From Blastococcus sp. DSM 46786 (GTDB lineage Bacteria; Actinomycetota; Actinomycetes; Mycobacteriales; Geodermatophilaceae), in assembly GCF_900109665.1 (NCBI RefSeq), contig NZ_FOAO01000006.1, positions 124,001 to 188,000 of the forward strand: 64,000 nt of DNA, written 5' to 3'. Numbering within the stretch: the first letter of the stretch is position 1; each line of letters begins with the position of its first letter. Below the pieces are notes generated by a model. That model searched no databases. It saw only the letters and a program-made list of their open reading frames with translations, and was not told the origin of the DNA. Positions 24,602 through 33,971 of the stretch are shown here, piece after piece. The position numbers and the translations under genes are program-made.

Positions 24602-26182
24602 ATGACCGAACAGCACCAGGTGATCATCGTCGGCGGCGGTCCGGTCGGCGTGGGGCTCGCGCTCGACCTCGGGCTGCGGGGCGTCCGTTGCGTCGTCGTG
24701 GAACGGCGTTCCCAGCTGTCCAGCATCCCCAAGGGCCAGGGCCTGTCCCAGCGGACGATGGAGCACGCCTGGCGCTGGGGCGTGGCGGACCGGCTGCGCG
24801 CGGCCCGCACCATGCCGGAGGGGCATCCCATCGGGCAGGTGACGGTCTACGGCAACCTGCTGGGCGACTTCTGGAGCGCTCCGCCGGCCCGTGAGCTGGT
24901 GCGGGACTACTACGCCCAGGCCAACGAGCGGCTGCCGCAGTACCGCACCGAGGAGGTCCTGCGCAGCCGGCTGGCGGAGCTGCCCGGCGTGGAGCTGCGC
25001 CTCGGCCGGCGGGCCACCGGGGTCGAGCAGGACGAGAACGGCGTACGGGTGGTCGTCGAGCACGAGGGCAGCCGGGAGGTGCTGGAGGCCGACTACGTGG
25101 TCGGCTGCGACGGGGGGCACTCCGTCGTCCGCGAGCAGGCCGACATCGAGCGCAGCGGCACCGACTGGGACGAGCTGGTCGCACTCGTGGTCTTCCGTTC
25201 ACCCGAGCTGCACGAGGCGCTCAGCCGCTTCCCGGACCGGTCGACCTACCGCGTGATGCACCCGGACCTCGAGGGCTACTGGATGTTCTTCGGGCGGGTC
25301 GACGTCGGCGCCGAGTTCTTCTTCCACGCGCCCGTACCGCCGGGCACCACCGCCGACGGCCCGGAGATCGTCGAACTGCTGCACCGCGCAGCCGGCTTCC
25401 CCTTCGCCCTCGAGATCGACCACGTCGGCTTCTGGGACCTGCGCGTCCAGGTGGCCCACCGCTACCGCGCCGGCCGGGCGTTCATCGCCGGCGACGCGGC
25501 GCACACGCACCCGCCCTACGGGGGCTTCGGGCTCAACAACGGCCTCGAGGACGCCGCCAACCTCGGCTGGAAGCTCGCCGCCACGCTGCAGGGCTGGGGC
25601 AGCGACGCACTGCTGGACTCCTACAGCCTCGAGCGGCAGCCGGTCTTCCGGGACGTCGGCGAGGACATCATCGGCGGCTGGATCCGTGACGACCGCGCGA
25701 TGCTCGAGAAGTACCGGCCCGAGGACGACCGCGAGGAGTTCGCCCGCGCCTTCGAGGAGGCGGCCCGCGGATTCGGCCGCCGGCTGCGCGGCTTCGAACC
25801 GCACTACGAGGGCTCACCGGTGGTCTTCGGCCCGGCAGGCGGGGTCAGCAGCGCACACGGCGAGCACACCTTCGCGGCCCGCGCCGGGCACCACCTGCCG
25901 CCGCGGCGACTGACCTCCGGGCGGACCGTCTTCGAAGAACTCGGCGCCGGTTTCACGCTCCTGGCCCTCGACGTCGACGACGCTGCGGTAGCGGCGTTCG
26001 GGGAGGCCGCCCGGCTCCTCGGCGTGCCGCTGACGATCCTCCGCGACAGCCGCACGGGGGAGGCTGCCGACTACGGGGCACGGCTGGTCCTCGTGCGGCC
26101 CGACCAGTTCGTGGCCTGGACCGGGGATGCTGCACCGGACGACGCGGTGCGGGTCCTCAACCGGGCGACCGGCGCCGGCTGA
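24602..26182 (+). CDS. Class A FAD-dependent aromatic monooxygenase
   Basis: A 526-residue flavoprotein hydroxylase of the PHBH/PheA fold. ATG 24602 has GAGG five bases upstream. The N-terminal FAD motif is VIIVGGGPVGVGLALDLGLRG, followed by the FAD/NAD(P)H motif YVVGCDGGHSVVRE (residues about 163-178) and the GD motif AFIAGDAAHTHPPYGGFGLNNGLEDAANLGWKL. The C-terminal 130 residues form the thioredoxin-like domain seen in phenol- or MhpA-type hydroxylases. Such enzymes add an OH to a phenol or hydroxy-heteroaromatic ring using NAD(P)H and O2. It is a single-gene unit under its own operator, complementary to the Rieske oxygenase. Confidence 0.92.
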   Translation: MTEQHQVIIVGGGPVGVGLALDLGLRGVRCVVVERRSQLSSIPKGQGLSQRTMEHAWRWGVADRLRAARTMPEGHPIGQVTVYGNLLGDFWSAPPARELVRDYYAQANERLPQYRTEEVLRSRLAELPGVELRLGRRATGVEQDENGVRVVVEHEGSREVLEADYVVGCDGGHSVVREQADIERSGTDWDELVALVVFRSPELHEALSRFPDRSTYRVMHPDLEGYWMFFGRVDVGAEFFFHAPVPPGTTADGPEIVELLHRAAGFPFALEIDHVGFWDLRVQVAHRYRAGRAFIAGDAAHTHPPYGGFGLNNGLEDAANLGWKLAATLQGWGSDALLDSYSLERQPVFRDVGEDIIGGWIRDDRAMLEKYRPEDDREEFARAFEEAARGFGRRLRGFEPHYEGSPVVFGPAGGVSSAHGEHTFAARAGHHLPPRRLTSGRTVFEELGAGFTLLALDVDDAAVAAFGEAARLLGVPLTILRDSRTGEAADYGARLVLVRPDQFVAWTGDAAPDDAVRVLNRATGAG

Positions 26183-26293
26183 GTCCCGGAGCACTTTTCT
26201 GCAGCCATTCCGGTGTCGCCGTGTGACCTGGGTAATGAATGTCCTCGGAATCCGTGACTGGCTTCACGCAATGCCGACCGAACAGCACCTCGA

Positions 26294-26320
26294 ATTGTCC
26301 TACCATTATTGCGTAATGGT
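26294..26320. promoter_or_regulatory. Operator plus overlapping inverted repeat before the 68-aa gene
   Basis: ATTGTCCTACCAT (26294-26306) is one base from a perfect operator. It overlaps a second inverted repeat, ACCATTA-ttgcg-TAATGGT (arms 26302-26308 and 26314-26320). The surrounding 150 bp is noticeably AT-richer than its neighbours, as expected for a promoter region. The gene start is 36 bp downstream of the operator. Confidence 0.5.
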
Positions 26321-26341
26321 GGAGAGATCGAGGAGTACGAG

Positions 26342-26548
26342 TTGACGAGCATCGCCCAGGCCCGGTCCCACGGAACGGCGGGTCTCGTCCGGAAGCCGGA
26401 GTTCGCGTTCCCGGCCCGACTGCGGATGGCCGCCGCGGGCACCACCGCGGTGGTCGGCCGCGCGATCACCGCTGCCCGGGCCTACGAGGGCGCGCGCGGG
26501 ACGTCTGCCCGTCGCGCTGCGCTGCGGGAGTTCGCCGCCACCCGCTGA
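26342..26548 (+). CDS. Small basic protein of unknown function (68 aa)
   Basis: An unrecognised 68-residue protein. The best start is TTG 26342, because GAGGAG is spaced 6 bp upstream; a longer in-frame ATG-less extension would run into the operator. It is rich in Ala and Arg (FAFPARLRMAAAGTTAVVGRAITAARAYEGARG) and contains one short hydrophobic stretch too weak for a clear membrane helix. It lies between the FAD monooxygenase and the TTT/isochorismatase operon and has its own operator-like site, so it looks like an expressed member of the regulon rather than chance coding. Confidence 0.5.
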   Translation: MTSIAQARSHGTAGLVRKPEFAFPARLRMAAAGTTAVVGRAITAARAYEGARGTSARRAALREFAATR

Positions 26549-26560
26549 CCGGGCCGCCGG

Positions 26561-27250
26561 TCAGCGCCGGCCGGCCCCCAGCAGGTCCAGCGCGCGGTCC
26601 GCGTGCACGACCGACGCGTACTTCAGGTGCAGGTCGAACAACGCGATCTTGTGGGACAGGGGGCTGCGGTCGAACACCGCCTCCTCCACCACCACCACCG
26701 AGAACCCGTGCGAGTAGGCGTCCACCGTCGTCGCCCGCACGCAGCCGCTCGTCGTCTCCCCCGCCACCACGAGCGTGTCCACGTCGAGTTGCCGCAGCCA
26801 GGTGGACAGCGCGGTGCCGAAGAAGGCGCTCGCCCGGCTCTTGCGCACCACGGTCTCCCCGTCGCGGGGCCGCAGCGGCTCGATGAACTCCAGGCCGGCC
26901 GCGTCGTCCCGGCCGGCTGCCGGCACCCGCTGGGTGACCCCACCGCCGGGGACGCCGGGGCGGACGTCCCCGGTCGTGTGCAGCACCGGAACCCCGGCCG
27001 AGCGGGCGCGTTCCAGCAGCGCCTCCAGGTGCGGCAGTGCCGTCCAGCCGGCCAGGCCGCAGGACGAGGGGAACTCCGCGATGGCCTCGGCGAGCGGCTG
27101 CGGCCGGTCCCCGAAGACCTTGCGGTAGCAGTCGACCAGCAGCAGGGCCGGGCGGCGCCCGGGCGACCGCGGCCGGTACCGCGTGGCGACCAGGCGCTCG
27201 TCGTCCCCGATGACGTCGTCCCAGCAGTGCCGCTCGGGGACGGGGTCCAT
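26561..27250 (-). CDS. Isochorismatase-family cysteine amidohydrolase
   Basis: A 229-residue cysteine hydrolase. The catalytic triad is intact: Asp40 (ALLLVDCY), Lys137 (VVRKSRASAF) and Cys170 (TTSGCVRAT, preceded by a probable cis-peptide VVAGE). The roughly 45-residue N-terminal extension and the GVTQRVP... insert resemble N-carbamoylsarcosine amidase and maleamate amidohydrolase rather than plain isochorismatase. Those enzymes release ammonia from ring-cleavage amides. It is the last gene of the tctA-tctB-tctC operon, downstream of a strong hairpin, so an amide-containing substrate or intermediate is possible. The specificity is inferred. Confidence 0.87.
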   Translation of the reverse strand: MDPVPERHCWDDVIGDDERLVATRYRPRSPGRRPALLLVDCYRKVFGDRPQPLAEAIAEFPSSCGLAGWTALPHLEALLERARSAGVPVLHTTGDVRPGVPGGGVTQRVPAAGRDDAAGLEFIEPLRPRDGETVVRKSRASAFFGTALSTWLRQLDVDTLVVAGETTSGCVRATTVDAYSHGFSVVVVEEAVFDRSPLSHKIALFDLHLKYASVVHADRALDLLGAGRR

Positions 27251-27273
27251 GTCCTCTCCTCCCGGACGTCGGC

Positions 27274-27306
27274 CGCCCCGGCCCGCCGGGCAGGCGGGCC
27301 GGGGCG
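27274..27306 (-). terminator. Strong hairpin after tctC, before the amidohydrolase gene
   Basis: A perfect 14-bp stem (27274-27287 with 27293-27306) with a GGGCA loop lies about 40 bp after the tctC stop on the minus strand. It may be a partial terminator that lowers expression of the isochorismatase gene relative to the binding protein. Confidence 0.6.
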
Positions 27307-27344
27307 ACGGTGGGCAGCCGCTCAGGCGCTCGCGCGCCCGCAGC

Positions 27345-28391
27345 TCAGTAGAACGTCTTCAGCAGATCGCCGTACGCGGGCGGCGCGTCCGAGATCCGCT
27401 GCACCAGGCCCTCGAGCTCCTCACCGGGCAGGTAGGCCAGCTCGCGCTCCTGCTGCACCGACTCCTCGATCAGCTCGGGGTCGTTCATGGCCGCATCCAT
27501 GGCGCCGCGCAGGCACGAGGTGACGTCCTCGTCCATCCCGGGGGGACCGACGAACGGCCGGCCGAGCTCGATCAGGGCCAGGTGGGCGTCCAGGATGGCG
27601 GCCTGCTCCTCGGTCGTGTCCAGGTCGTCGACGGTCGGGACGTCCTCCGGCACCCAGTCCGGCTTCTCCTCGCCGACCACGAGGATGGGCGTCTGCGTCC
27701 CCTCCTCGACGGCGCCGCGCCGGCTGGTGAGGTTTCCGGACATGCCGTCGACGCTGCCCTGGATGACGGCCAACTCGGTCTCGCCCGACCCCGGGAACCC
27801 GGTGATGACCTCGCCCGGGATGTCGAAGACCGCGCTGAGCAGCGAGGAGGTCACGTAGTCCTCGGCGCCCGGCCCGGTCGAACCCCAGCGGAACTGGTCG
27901 GCGGCTCGGACGTCCTCGAAGGTCTGGTACGGCCCGGTGGCGCTGGTGACGATCAACGACGGGTCGCTGGCCACGCGGCCGATGTAGGTGAAGTCCTCGA
28001 GCGAGAAGCTCGCGCCCTCGGCGCCGGCGATGGACGACCCTCCGGCACCCACCCCGTTCATGATCGCCAGCGTCGTCCCGTCCGGGTCCTCGGCCAGCAG
28101 GTTGTTCAGGGCCAGGAGACCGCCGGCACCGGGCTGGTTCTCCACGACGACGGTGGCCCCCAGCGCCTCCTCCAGGTACGGCGCGACCAGGCGGGTGTAG
28201 GTGTCGTAGCCGCCGCCCGGGTCGTAGGGGACGACGAGGGCGACCGTCTCGCCCTCCAGGGAGGCGCACTCGTCGCCGGCGGCGGCAGCCGTGGGCTCCG
28301 AGTCACCGGAACAACCGGTGAGCACACCGGCACCGAGGCCGAGGGTGACCAGGGGCCACAGGCTCCGCCGCAGCGGCACTGCAGGCTTCAT
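27345..28391 (-). CDS. tctC: Tripartite tricarboxylate transporter binding protein TctC
   Basis: A 348-residue lipoprotein starting at ATG 28391, with AAGGAG upstream; the longer frame is shadow. The signal peptide ends in a lipobox (LTGC near residue 27). The mature part carries the TctC hallmarks VVPYDPGGGYDTYTRLVAPYLEE, ENQPGAGGLLALN and the GP..PYQTFEDV pattern, and resembles the orphan TctC at 14874. It binds a carboxylic acid outside the membrane and hands it to TctAB. It lies 46 bp after tctB and is followed by a hairpin and the isochorismatase-type gene. Confidence 0.9.
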   Translation of the reverse strand: MKPAVPLRRSLWPLVTLGLGAGVLTGCSGDSEPTAAAAGDECASLEGETVALVVPYDPGGGYDTYTRLVAPYLEEALGATVVVENQPGAGGLLALNNLLAEDPDGTTLAIMNGVGAGGSSIAGAEGASFSLEDFTYIGRVASDPSLIVTSATGPYQTFEDVRAADQFRWGSTGPGAEDYVTSSLLSAVFDIPGEVITGFPGSGETELAVIQGSVDGMSGNLTSRRGAVEEGTQTPILVVGEEKPDWVPEDVPTVDDLDTTEEQAAILDAHLALIELGRPFVGPPGMDEDVTSCLRGAMDAAMNDPELIEESVQQERELAYLPGEELEGLVQRISDAPPAYGDLLKTFY

Positions 28392-28437
28392 GCGTTCGCT
28401 CCTTCTGGATGACGATCTGCGGGGTGGGGCGGGTGGG

Positions 28438-29010
28438 TCAGTCGAGGAACAGCCCCGGCGGCGTCGGGACGGCGAGCAGGAGCTCGAAGGCCACGTACAG
28501 CACCGCGCCGACGACGAGCGCGTAGACGGTGCTGAGCAGCCAGGTCCGCCGGCCGGCGAAGCGGAGGTAGAGGAACGAGAACACCGGAGCGGTGACGAAG
28601 AGGCCGGCGACGTACAGCAGGACGAAGAACCCGACGCACCAGCCGATCGCCTCGGCCCAGCGTCGTGCACCGGCGGTCTGGAAGACGTACTCGGCGTCGT
28701 CGTCGTCCAGCTCCTCGACCTCGGCACCGTCCCCGCCGGCAGCCGGTGCGGGCGAGCGCTCCTTCCGCAGCCCCACCAGCGACTGGAGGAGCAGCAGCGC
28801 CGTGAGGACGAACCCGGCACCGGTCACCATGCGGGGGAACAACGCGGCCGTGGGCGGCAGCCCGCTGGTCTCCAGGTAGGCCCAGGCGAACAGGGCCAGC
28901 AGCAGGACCGTGAGGACGAGGTCGGCCACCGTGTCGGCCGGCCGGCGCGCGGCCCGATCCGTGGACGCAGCTGCCGTCGGCTCCACGGGCATCCCCGCGC
29001 CGGCGCTCAT
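28438..29010 (-). CDS. tctB: Tripartite tricarboxylate transporter small subunit TctB
   Basis: A 190-residue membrane protein with about four hydrophobic helices and a TctB-like N-terminal stretch (ADLVLTVLLLALFAWAYLETSGL...PRMVTGAGFVLTALLLL). A highly acidic loop EEVELDDDDAE-like segment sits between helices 2 and 3. The ATG at 29010 overlaps the stop of tctA (ATGA), so it is translationally coupled to the large subunit. TctB is the small, poorly conserved subunit needed for transport. Confidence 0.85.
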   Translation of the reverse strand: MSAGAGMPVEPTAAASTDRAARRPADTVADLVLTVLLLALFAWAYLETSGLPPTAALFPRMVTGAGFVLTALLLLQSLVGLRKERSPAPAAGGDGAEVEELDDDDAEYVFQTAGARRWAEAIGWCVGFFVLLYVAGLFVTAPVFSFLYLRFAGRRTWLLSTVYALVVGAVLYVAFELLLAVPTPPGLFLD

Positions 29011-30533
29011 GCCGCCACCTCGTCCTTCTCGTCGGTGCTCCGGGAGCTGCGGGACCGGGCGCGCAGCCGGCGGAGGGCCGGCGCGAGGACGGCCAGGACG
29101 ATGATCGCGCCGATCCCGAGCACGATCGGCCGGGTCAGCCACGACCACTCGAACAGGGAGTAGGAGAGGAACAGGTACCGCTCGGCCAGCGACCCCAGCA
29201 CCACGGCGAGCAGGAACGGGACCCGTGGCCAGTCGTAGCGGATGCAGAGCACCCCGATGACGGCGGCGGCGATCATCACCACGACGTCGGCGAAGTTGTT
29301 GCTGGCGGTGTAGGCGCCCAGGGCGAGGAGCAGCAGCAGGAACGGCACGAGCAGCGGGCCGGAGATGAAGGTCAGCCTGGTGAGCGGCTTGATGAGCAGG
29401 AAGGCTGCTGCCACGGCGATGAAGTTCGCCAGGACGGTCACCCAGATCATGGAGAAGGTGACGTCGAGCTCGGTGGTCAGCATCTCCTGGCCGGGATTCA
29501 GGCCGACGACCAGGAAGGCGCTGAGCAGGACGGCGCTGCCCGCGCCGCCGGGGATGCCGAAGCCGATCGTGGGGATGAGCGATCCGCTGTCCTTGGCGTT
29601 GTTGACCGCGCCGGAGGCGATGACCCCCTCGACCGCTCCCTTGCCGAAGAGCTCCGGCGTCCTGGAGCTCTGCTGAGCGGCGCCGTAGGCCATGAACTGC
29701 GCCACCGAGCCGCCCAACCCGGGCACGATGCCGATCCCGGTACCGATCGCGCTGGACCGCAGCACCACCCCCCAGTGCCGCAGGACGTCGCGGCACCCCT
29801 GGCCGATGCCGGACAGGGATGCCTCCGGCGTGGCCGCCGGGCCGCCGCTGGCGATGCTGCGCTTGCTCAGCATCAGCTGCAGCACCTCGGCGCCGCCGAA
29901 CAGGCCGACGACGAGCGGGACGATGCCGATCCCGTCCCAGAGGTACAGCTGGTCGAAGGTGTACCGCGGGATACCGGCCTGGGGATCCAGCCCGACGAGC
30001 GCGACCAGCAGGCCCAGCGCCGCCATGACGAAGCCCTTGAGCAGGGTCTTCCCGGACAGCGCGACGACGAACGTCAGCCCCAGCATGGTGAGGGCGAAGA
30101 ACTCCGGAGGTGCGAACGCCAGCACGAGCGGCCGGATCACCGGGATGGACAGCGCGAGGACGAGCGCGCCGAAGACCGCGCCGAGAGCCGAGCTGAACAG
30201 CACGGCGCCCAGGGCCCGGCCACCCTCGCCGCGCTTGGTCATGGGGTGGCCGTCGAGGACCGTCGCCGCCGACGTGGCTTCACCCGGGACGCCGAACAGC
30301 ACCGAGGTGATGTCTCCGGTGGTCGAGGTGACCACCCACATGCCGAGCAGGAAGGCGAACGCCTCGACCGGCTGCATGTCGAAGGTGAACGGGATCATGA
30401 GCGCGAGCGTCACCGCGCCGCCCAGCCCCGGGAGGACACCGACGACGAAGCCGATGGCGATGCCGAGGAACATGAGCATCAACGGCACGGGCTGGAAGAC
30501 CTGCGTGAGCCCGCTGATCACGTCGGACAGCAT
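29007..30533 (-). CDS. tctA: Tripartite tricarboxylate transporter large permease TctA
   Basis: A 508-residue permease with about 12 helices. Diagnostic TctA motifs are GVLPGLGGAVTLAL, the FGVPGEATSAATVLDGHPM loop, and a second inverted repeat GIVPGLGGSVAQFMAYGAAQ with FGIPGGAGSAVLLSAF. It moves carboxylates driven by the membrane gradient, with TctC as extracytoplasmic receptor. It leads the operon tctA-tctB-tctC-isochorismatase. The start is ATG 30533; a GntR-type operator is 75 bp upstream. With two TctC genes in the window it may accept more than one ligand-binding protein. Confidence 0.92.
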   Translation of the reverse strand: MLSDVISGLTQVFQPVPLMLMFLGIAIGFVVGVLPGLGGAVTLALMIPFTFDMQPVEAFAFLLGMWVVTSTTGDITSVLFGVPGEATSAATVLDGHPMTKRGEGGRALGAVLFSSALGAVFGALVLALSIPVIRPLVLAFAPPEFFALTMLGLTFVVALSGKTLLKGFVMAALGLLVALVGLDPQAGIPRYTFDQLYLWDGIGIVPLVVGLFGGAEVLQLMLSKRSIASGGPAATPEASLSGIGQGCRDVLRHWGVVLRSSAIGTGIGIVPGLGGSVAQFMAYGAAQQSSRTPELFGKGAVEGVIASGAVNNAKDSGSLIPTIGFGIPGGAGSAVLLSAFLVVGLNPGQEMLTTELDVTFSMIWVTVLANFIAVAAAFLLIKPLTRLTFISGPLLVPFLLLLLALGAYTASNNFADVVVMIAAAVIGVLCIRYDWPRVPFLLAVVLGSLAERYLFLSYSLFEWSWLTRPIVLGIGAIIVLAVLAPALRRLRARSRSSRSTDEKDEVAA

Positions 30534-30607
30534 GTGTTCCTCTCGACGAGCGGGGTGGCGGCGCAGTGCGCCGCGTCACAGGAGAAGACCCAACACCGTC
30601 CGGCCGA

Positions 30608-30620
30608 ATGGGTCAACCAT
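30608..30620. promoter_or_regulatory. GntR-type operator of the TTT transporter operon
   Basis: On the minus strand this reads ATGGTTGACCCAT, one base short of a perfect inverted repeat. It lies 75 bp upstream of tctA in a 261-bp gap that holds no other gene I can support. A TGGTCTGATGG half-palindrome follows on the same strand (about 30616-30626). Confidence 0.58.
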
Positions 30621-30794
30621 CAGACCAAACGTTGCCCCAAGCGTTACACCCGCGGACCGACTGCCTTGATCCGCAGCCTCCCGGGTCCCGCGCGGATGCA
30701 GCCGGTCAGGGCTTCGGCGATCAGCCGAACAGGGCCGGCCGCACCCGCATGCAGGGCTGCCTCGACGACAGGGAAGGAGGGTAGGCGTTCGCGG

Positions 30795-32009
30795 TCAGCG
30801 GGCCAGCGCCGGCTCGGCGGCGTGCTCGGCCGGCACGTGCAGCAGCCGCTGGTAGACGCCGACGACGACCGCGGCGATCCCCGCGGCGACGATCGCGACG
30901 ACGAACGCCCGGTTGGCGCCGGCGACGTCGACGATCTTGCCGGCGGCCGAGGCGCCCACTGCGACCCCCAGCCCCAGCGCGGTGCCGATCCAGGTGAACG
31001 CCTCCGTCACCGCCGACCGGGGCACCAGGAGCTCGGCCAGGGTGAAGGAGCTGATCAGCGACGGCGACACCGCGATGCCCGCGACGATCACGAACGGGAC
31101 CATCACCCAGATGTCGTCGATGAACAGCAGCGGGACGACCAGCAGCGTGAGCAGGGCCAGGGCGCCGACGAGCCGCAACCGCAGCGGCAGGTGCCAGTGG
31201 ATCGCACCCCAGCCGATGCCGCTGGCCATCGACCCGACGGCCAGGCTCGCGATGAGCACGCCGGACAACGCCATGGCGTCCTGCTCGTCGGCGAAGGCGA
31301 CCAGGGCGATCTCCAGCGTGCCGAGGATGGCGCCCACCGCGGCCCCGACGACGAACAGCACGCGCAGCCCCGTGGTGCGGATCGCGGACGGACCCTGCCG
31401 GCTCGCGTGCCCGTGCGGCTCGGGCTCGGTGCGGCGCTGGGCGGCGAAGAGCAGGCTGCCCACGGTGGCGAGGGCGAACGCCGTCACCACGCCGGAGGTC
31501 GCGTGCCCGGTGGTGGAGAGGAAGGTGACCAGCACCGGGCCCACGATGAAGACGAACTCGTCCACGACGGATTCCATCGACAGCGCCGTGTGCAGCCGGT
31601 GGCTGCCGCGCAGGAGGTGCGTCCACCGGACGCGGATCATCGAGGAGACCGGTGGGATGCAGGCCCCGGCCAGCCCCGCGGAGAGGAAGACGATCAGCAG
31701 CGGCCAGTCCCGGCGCACGGAGAACAGGAAGACCAGCCCGGCGGCCACGAAGACCGCGAGCACCGGCAGCAGCACCCGCCGCTGGCCGTGCGTGTCGGCC
31801 CACCGCCCCAGGAGCGGGCCGGCGGCCGCCGTCGTCACCGCACCCACCGCGGCCACGGCGCCGCCGAGGCCGTAGGAGCCGGTCTCGTCGGCGACCAGGA
31901 GGACCGAGCCCAGCCCGACCATCGAGAGGGGCAGCCGGCCGATGAAGGCGGCGAGCACCATCGGCAGGGCGTGCGGCGTCCGCAGCACCTGCAGGTAGGG
32001 ATTCGGCAC
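30795..32009 (-). CDS. MFS transporter
   Basis: A 404-residue transporter with about 12 helices. The N-terminal part (HALPMVLAAFIGRLPLSMVGLGSVLLVADETGSYGLGG) and GRWADTHGQRRVLLP loop between helices 2 and 3 are MFS hallmarks. Later PPVSSMIRVRWTHLLRGSHRLHTALSMESVVDEFVFIVGP marks the helix 4-5 region of an uncharacterised actinobacterial exporter group. The substrate is unknown. It starts at GTG 32009, is followed by tctA on the same strand after 261 bp, and lacks an obvious operator, so I place it at the edge of the island rather than in it. Confidence 0.82.
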   Translation of the reverse strand: MPNPYLQVLRTPHALPMVLAAFIGRLPLSMVGLGSVLLVADETGSYGLGGAVAAVGAVTTAAAGPLLGRWADTHGQRRVLLPVLAVFVAAGLVFLFSVRRDWPLLIVFLSAGLAGACIPPVSSMIRVRWTHLLRGSHRLHTALSMESVVDEFVFIVGPVLVTFLSTTGHATSGVVTAFALATVGSLLFAAQRRTEPEPHGHASRQGPSAIRTTGLRVLFVVGAAVGAILGTLEIALVAFADEQDAMALSGVLIASLAVGSMASGIGWGAIHWHLPLRLRLVGALALLTLLVVPLLFIDDIWVMVPFVIVAGIAVSPSLISSFTLAELLVPRSAVTEAFTWIGTALGLGVAVGASAAGKIVDVAGANRAFVVAIVAAGIAAVVVGVYQRLLHVPAEHAAEPALAR

Positions 32010-32110
32010 GAGGGGGGTTGCCTCCGGGAACGGGAAGGGGCCCAGCCACGCTAACCGACGGTGGCCGCGCGCGCCGCGACGGCGACCCGTGCCGCCGCCC
32101 GCCCCACTCG

Positions 32111-32148
32111 CCGAGGGCCCGGACCGCAGCGGCGGTCCGGGCCCTCGG
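32111..32148 (-). terminator. Hairpin terminator of pckG
   Basis: A perfect 17-bp stem (32111-32127 with 32132-32148) with an AGCG loop lies 9 bp after the pckG stop on the minus strand. Confidence 0.82.
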
Positions 32149-32156
32149 TCGACGCC

Positions 32157-33971
<1,815 letters not shown>

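Noticed and set aside
28694-28720. Asp/Glu-rich stretch in TctB as a possible calcium site
   Set aside because: It is a short acidic cytoplasmic or periplasmic loop in a poorly conserved subunit; nothing fits a defined binding motif.
8941-30620. Recurrent ATGGTnnnACCAT sites as a mobile repeat family or CRISPR-like array
   Set aside because: They are short palindromes in single copies at promoters, with no repeated spacing or conserved flanks, so operators explain them better.
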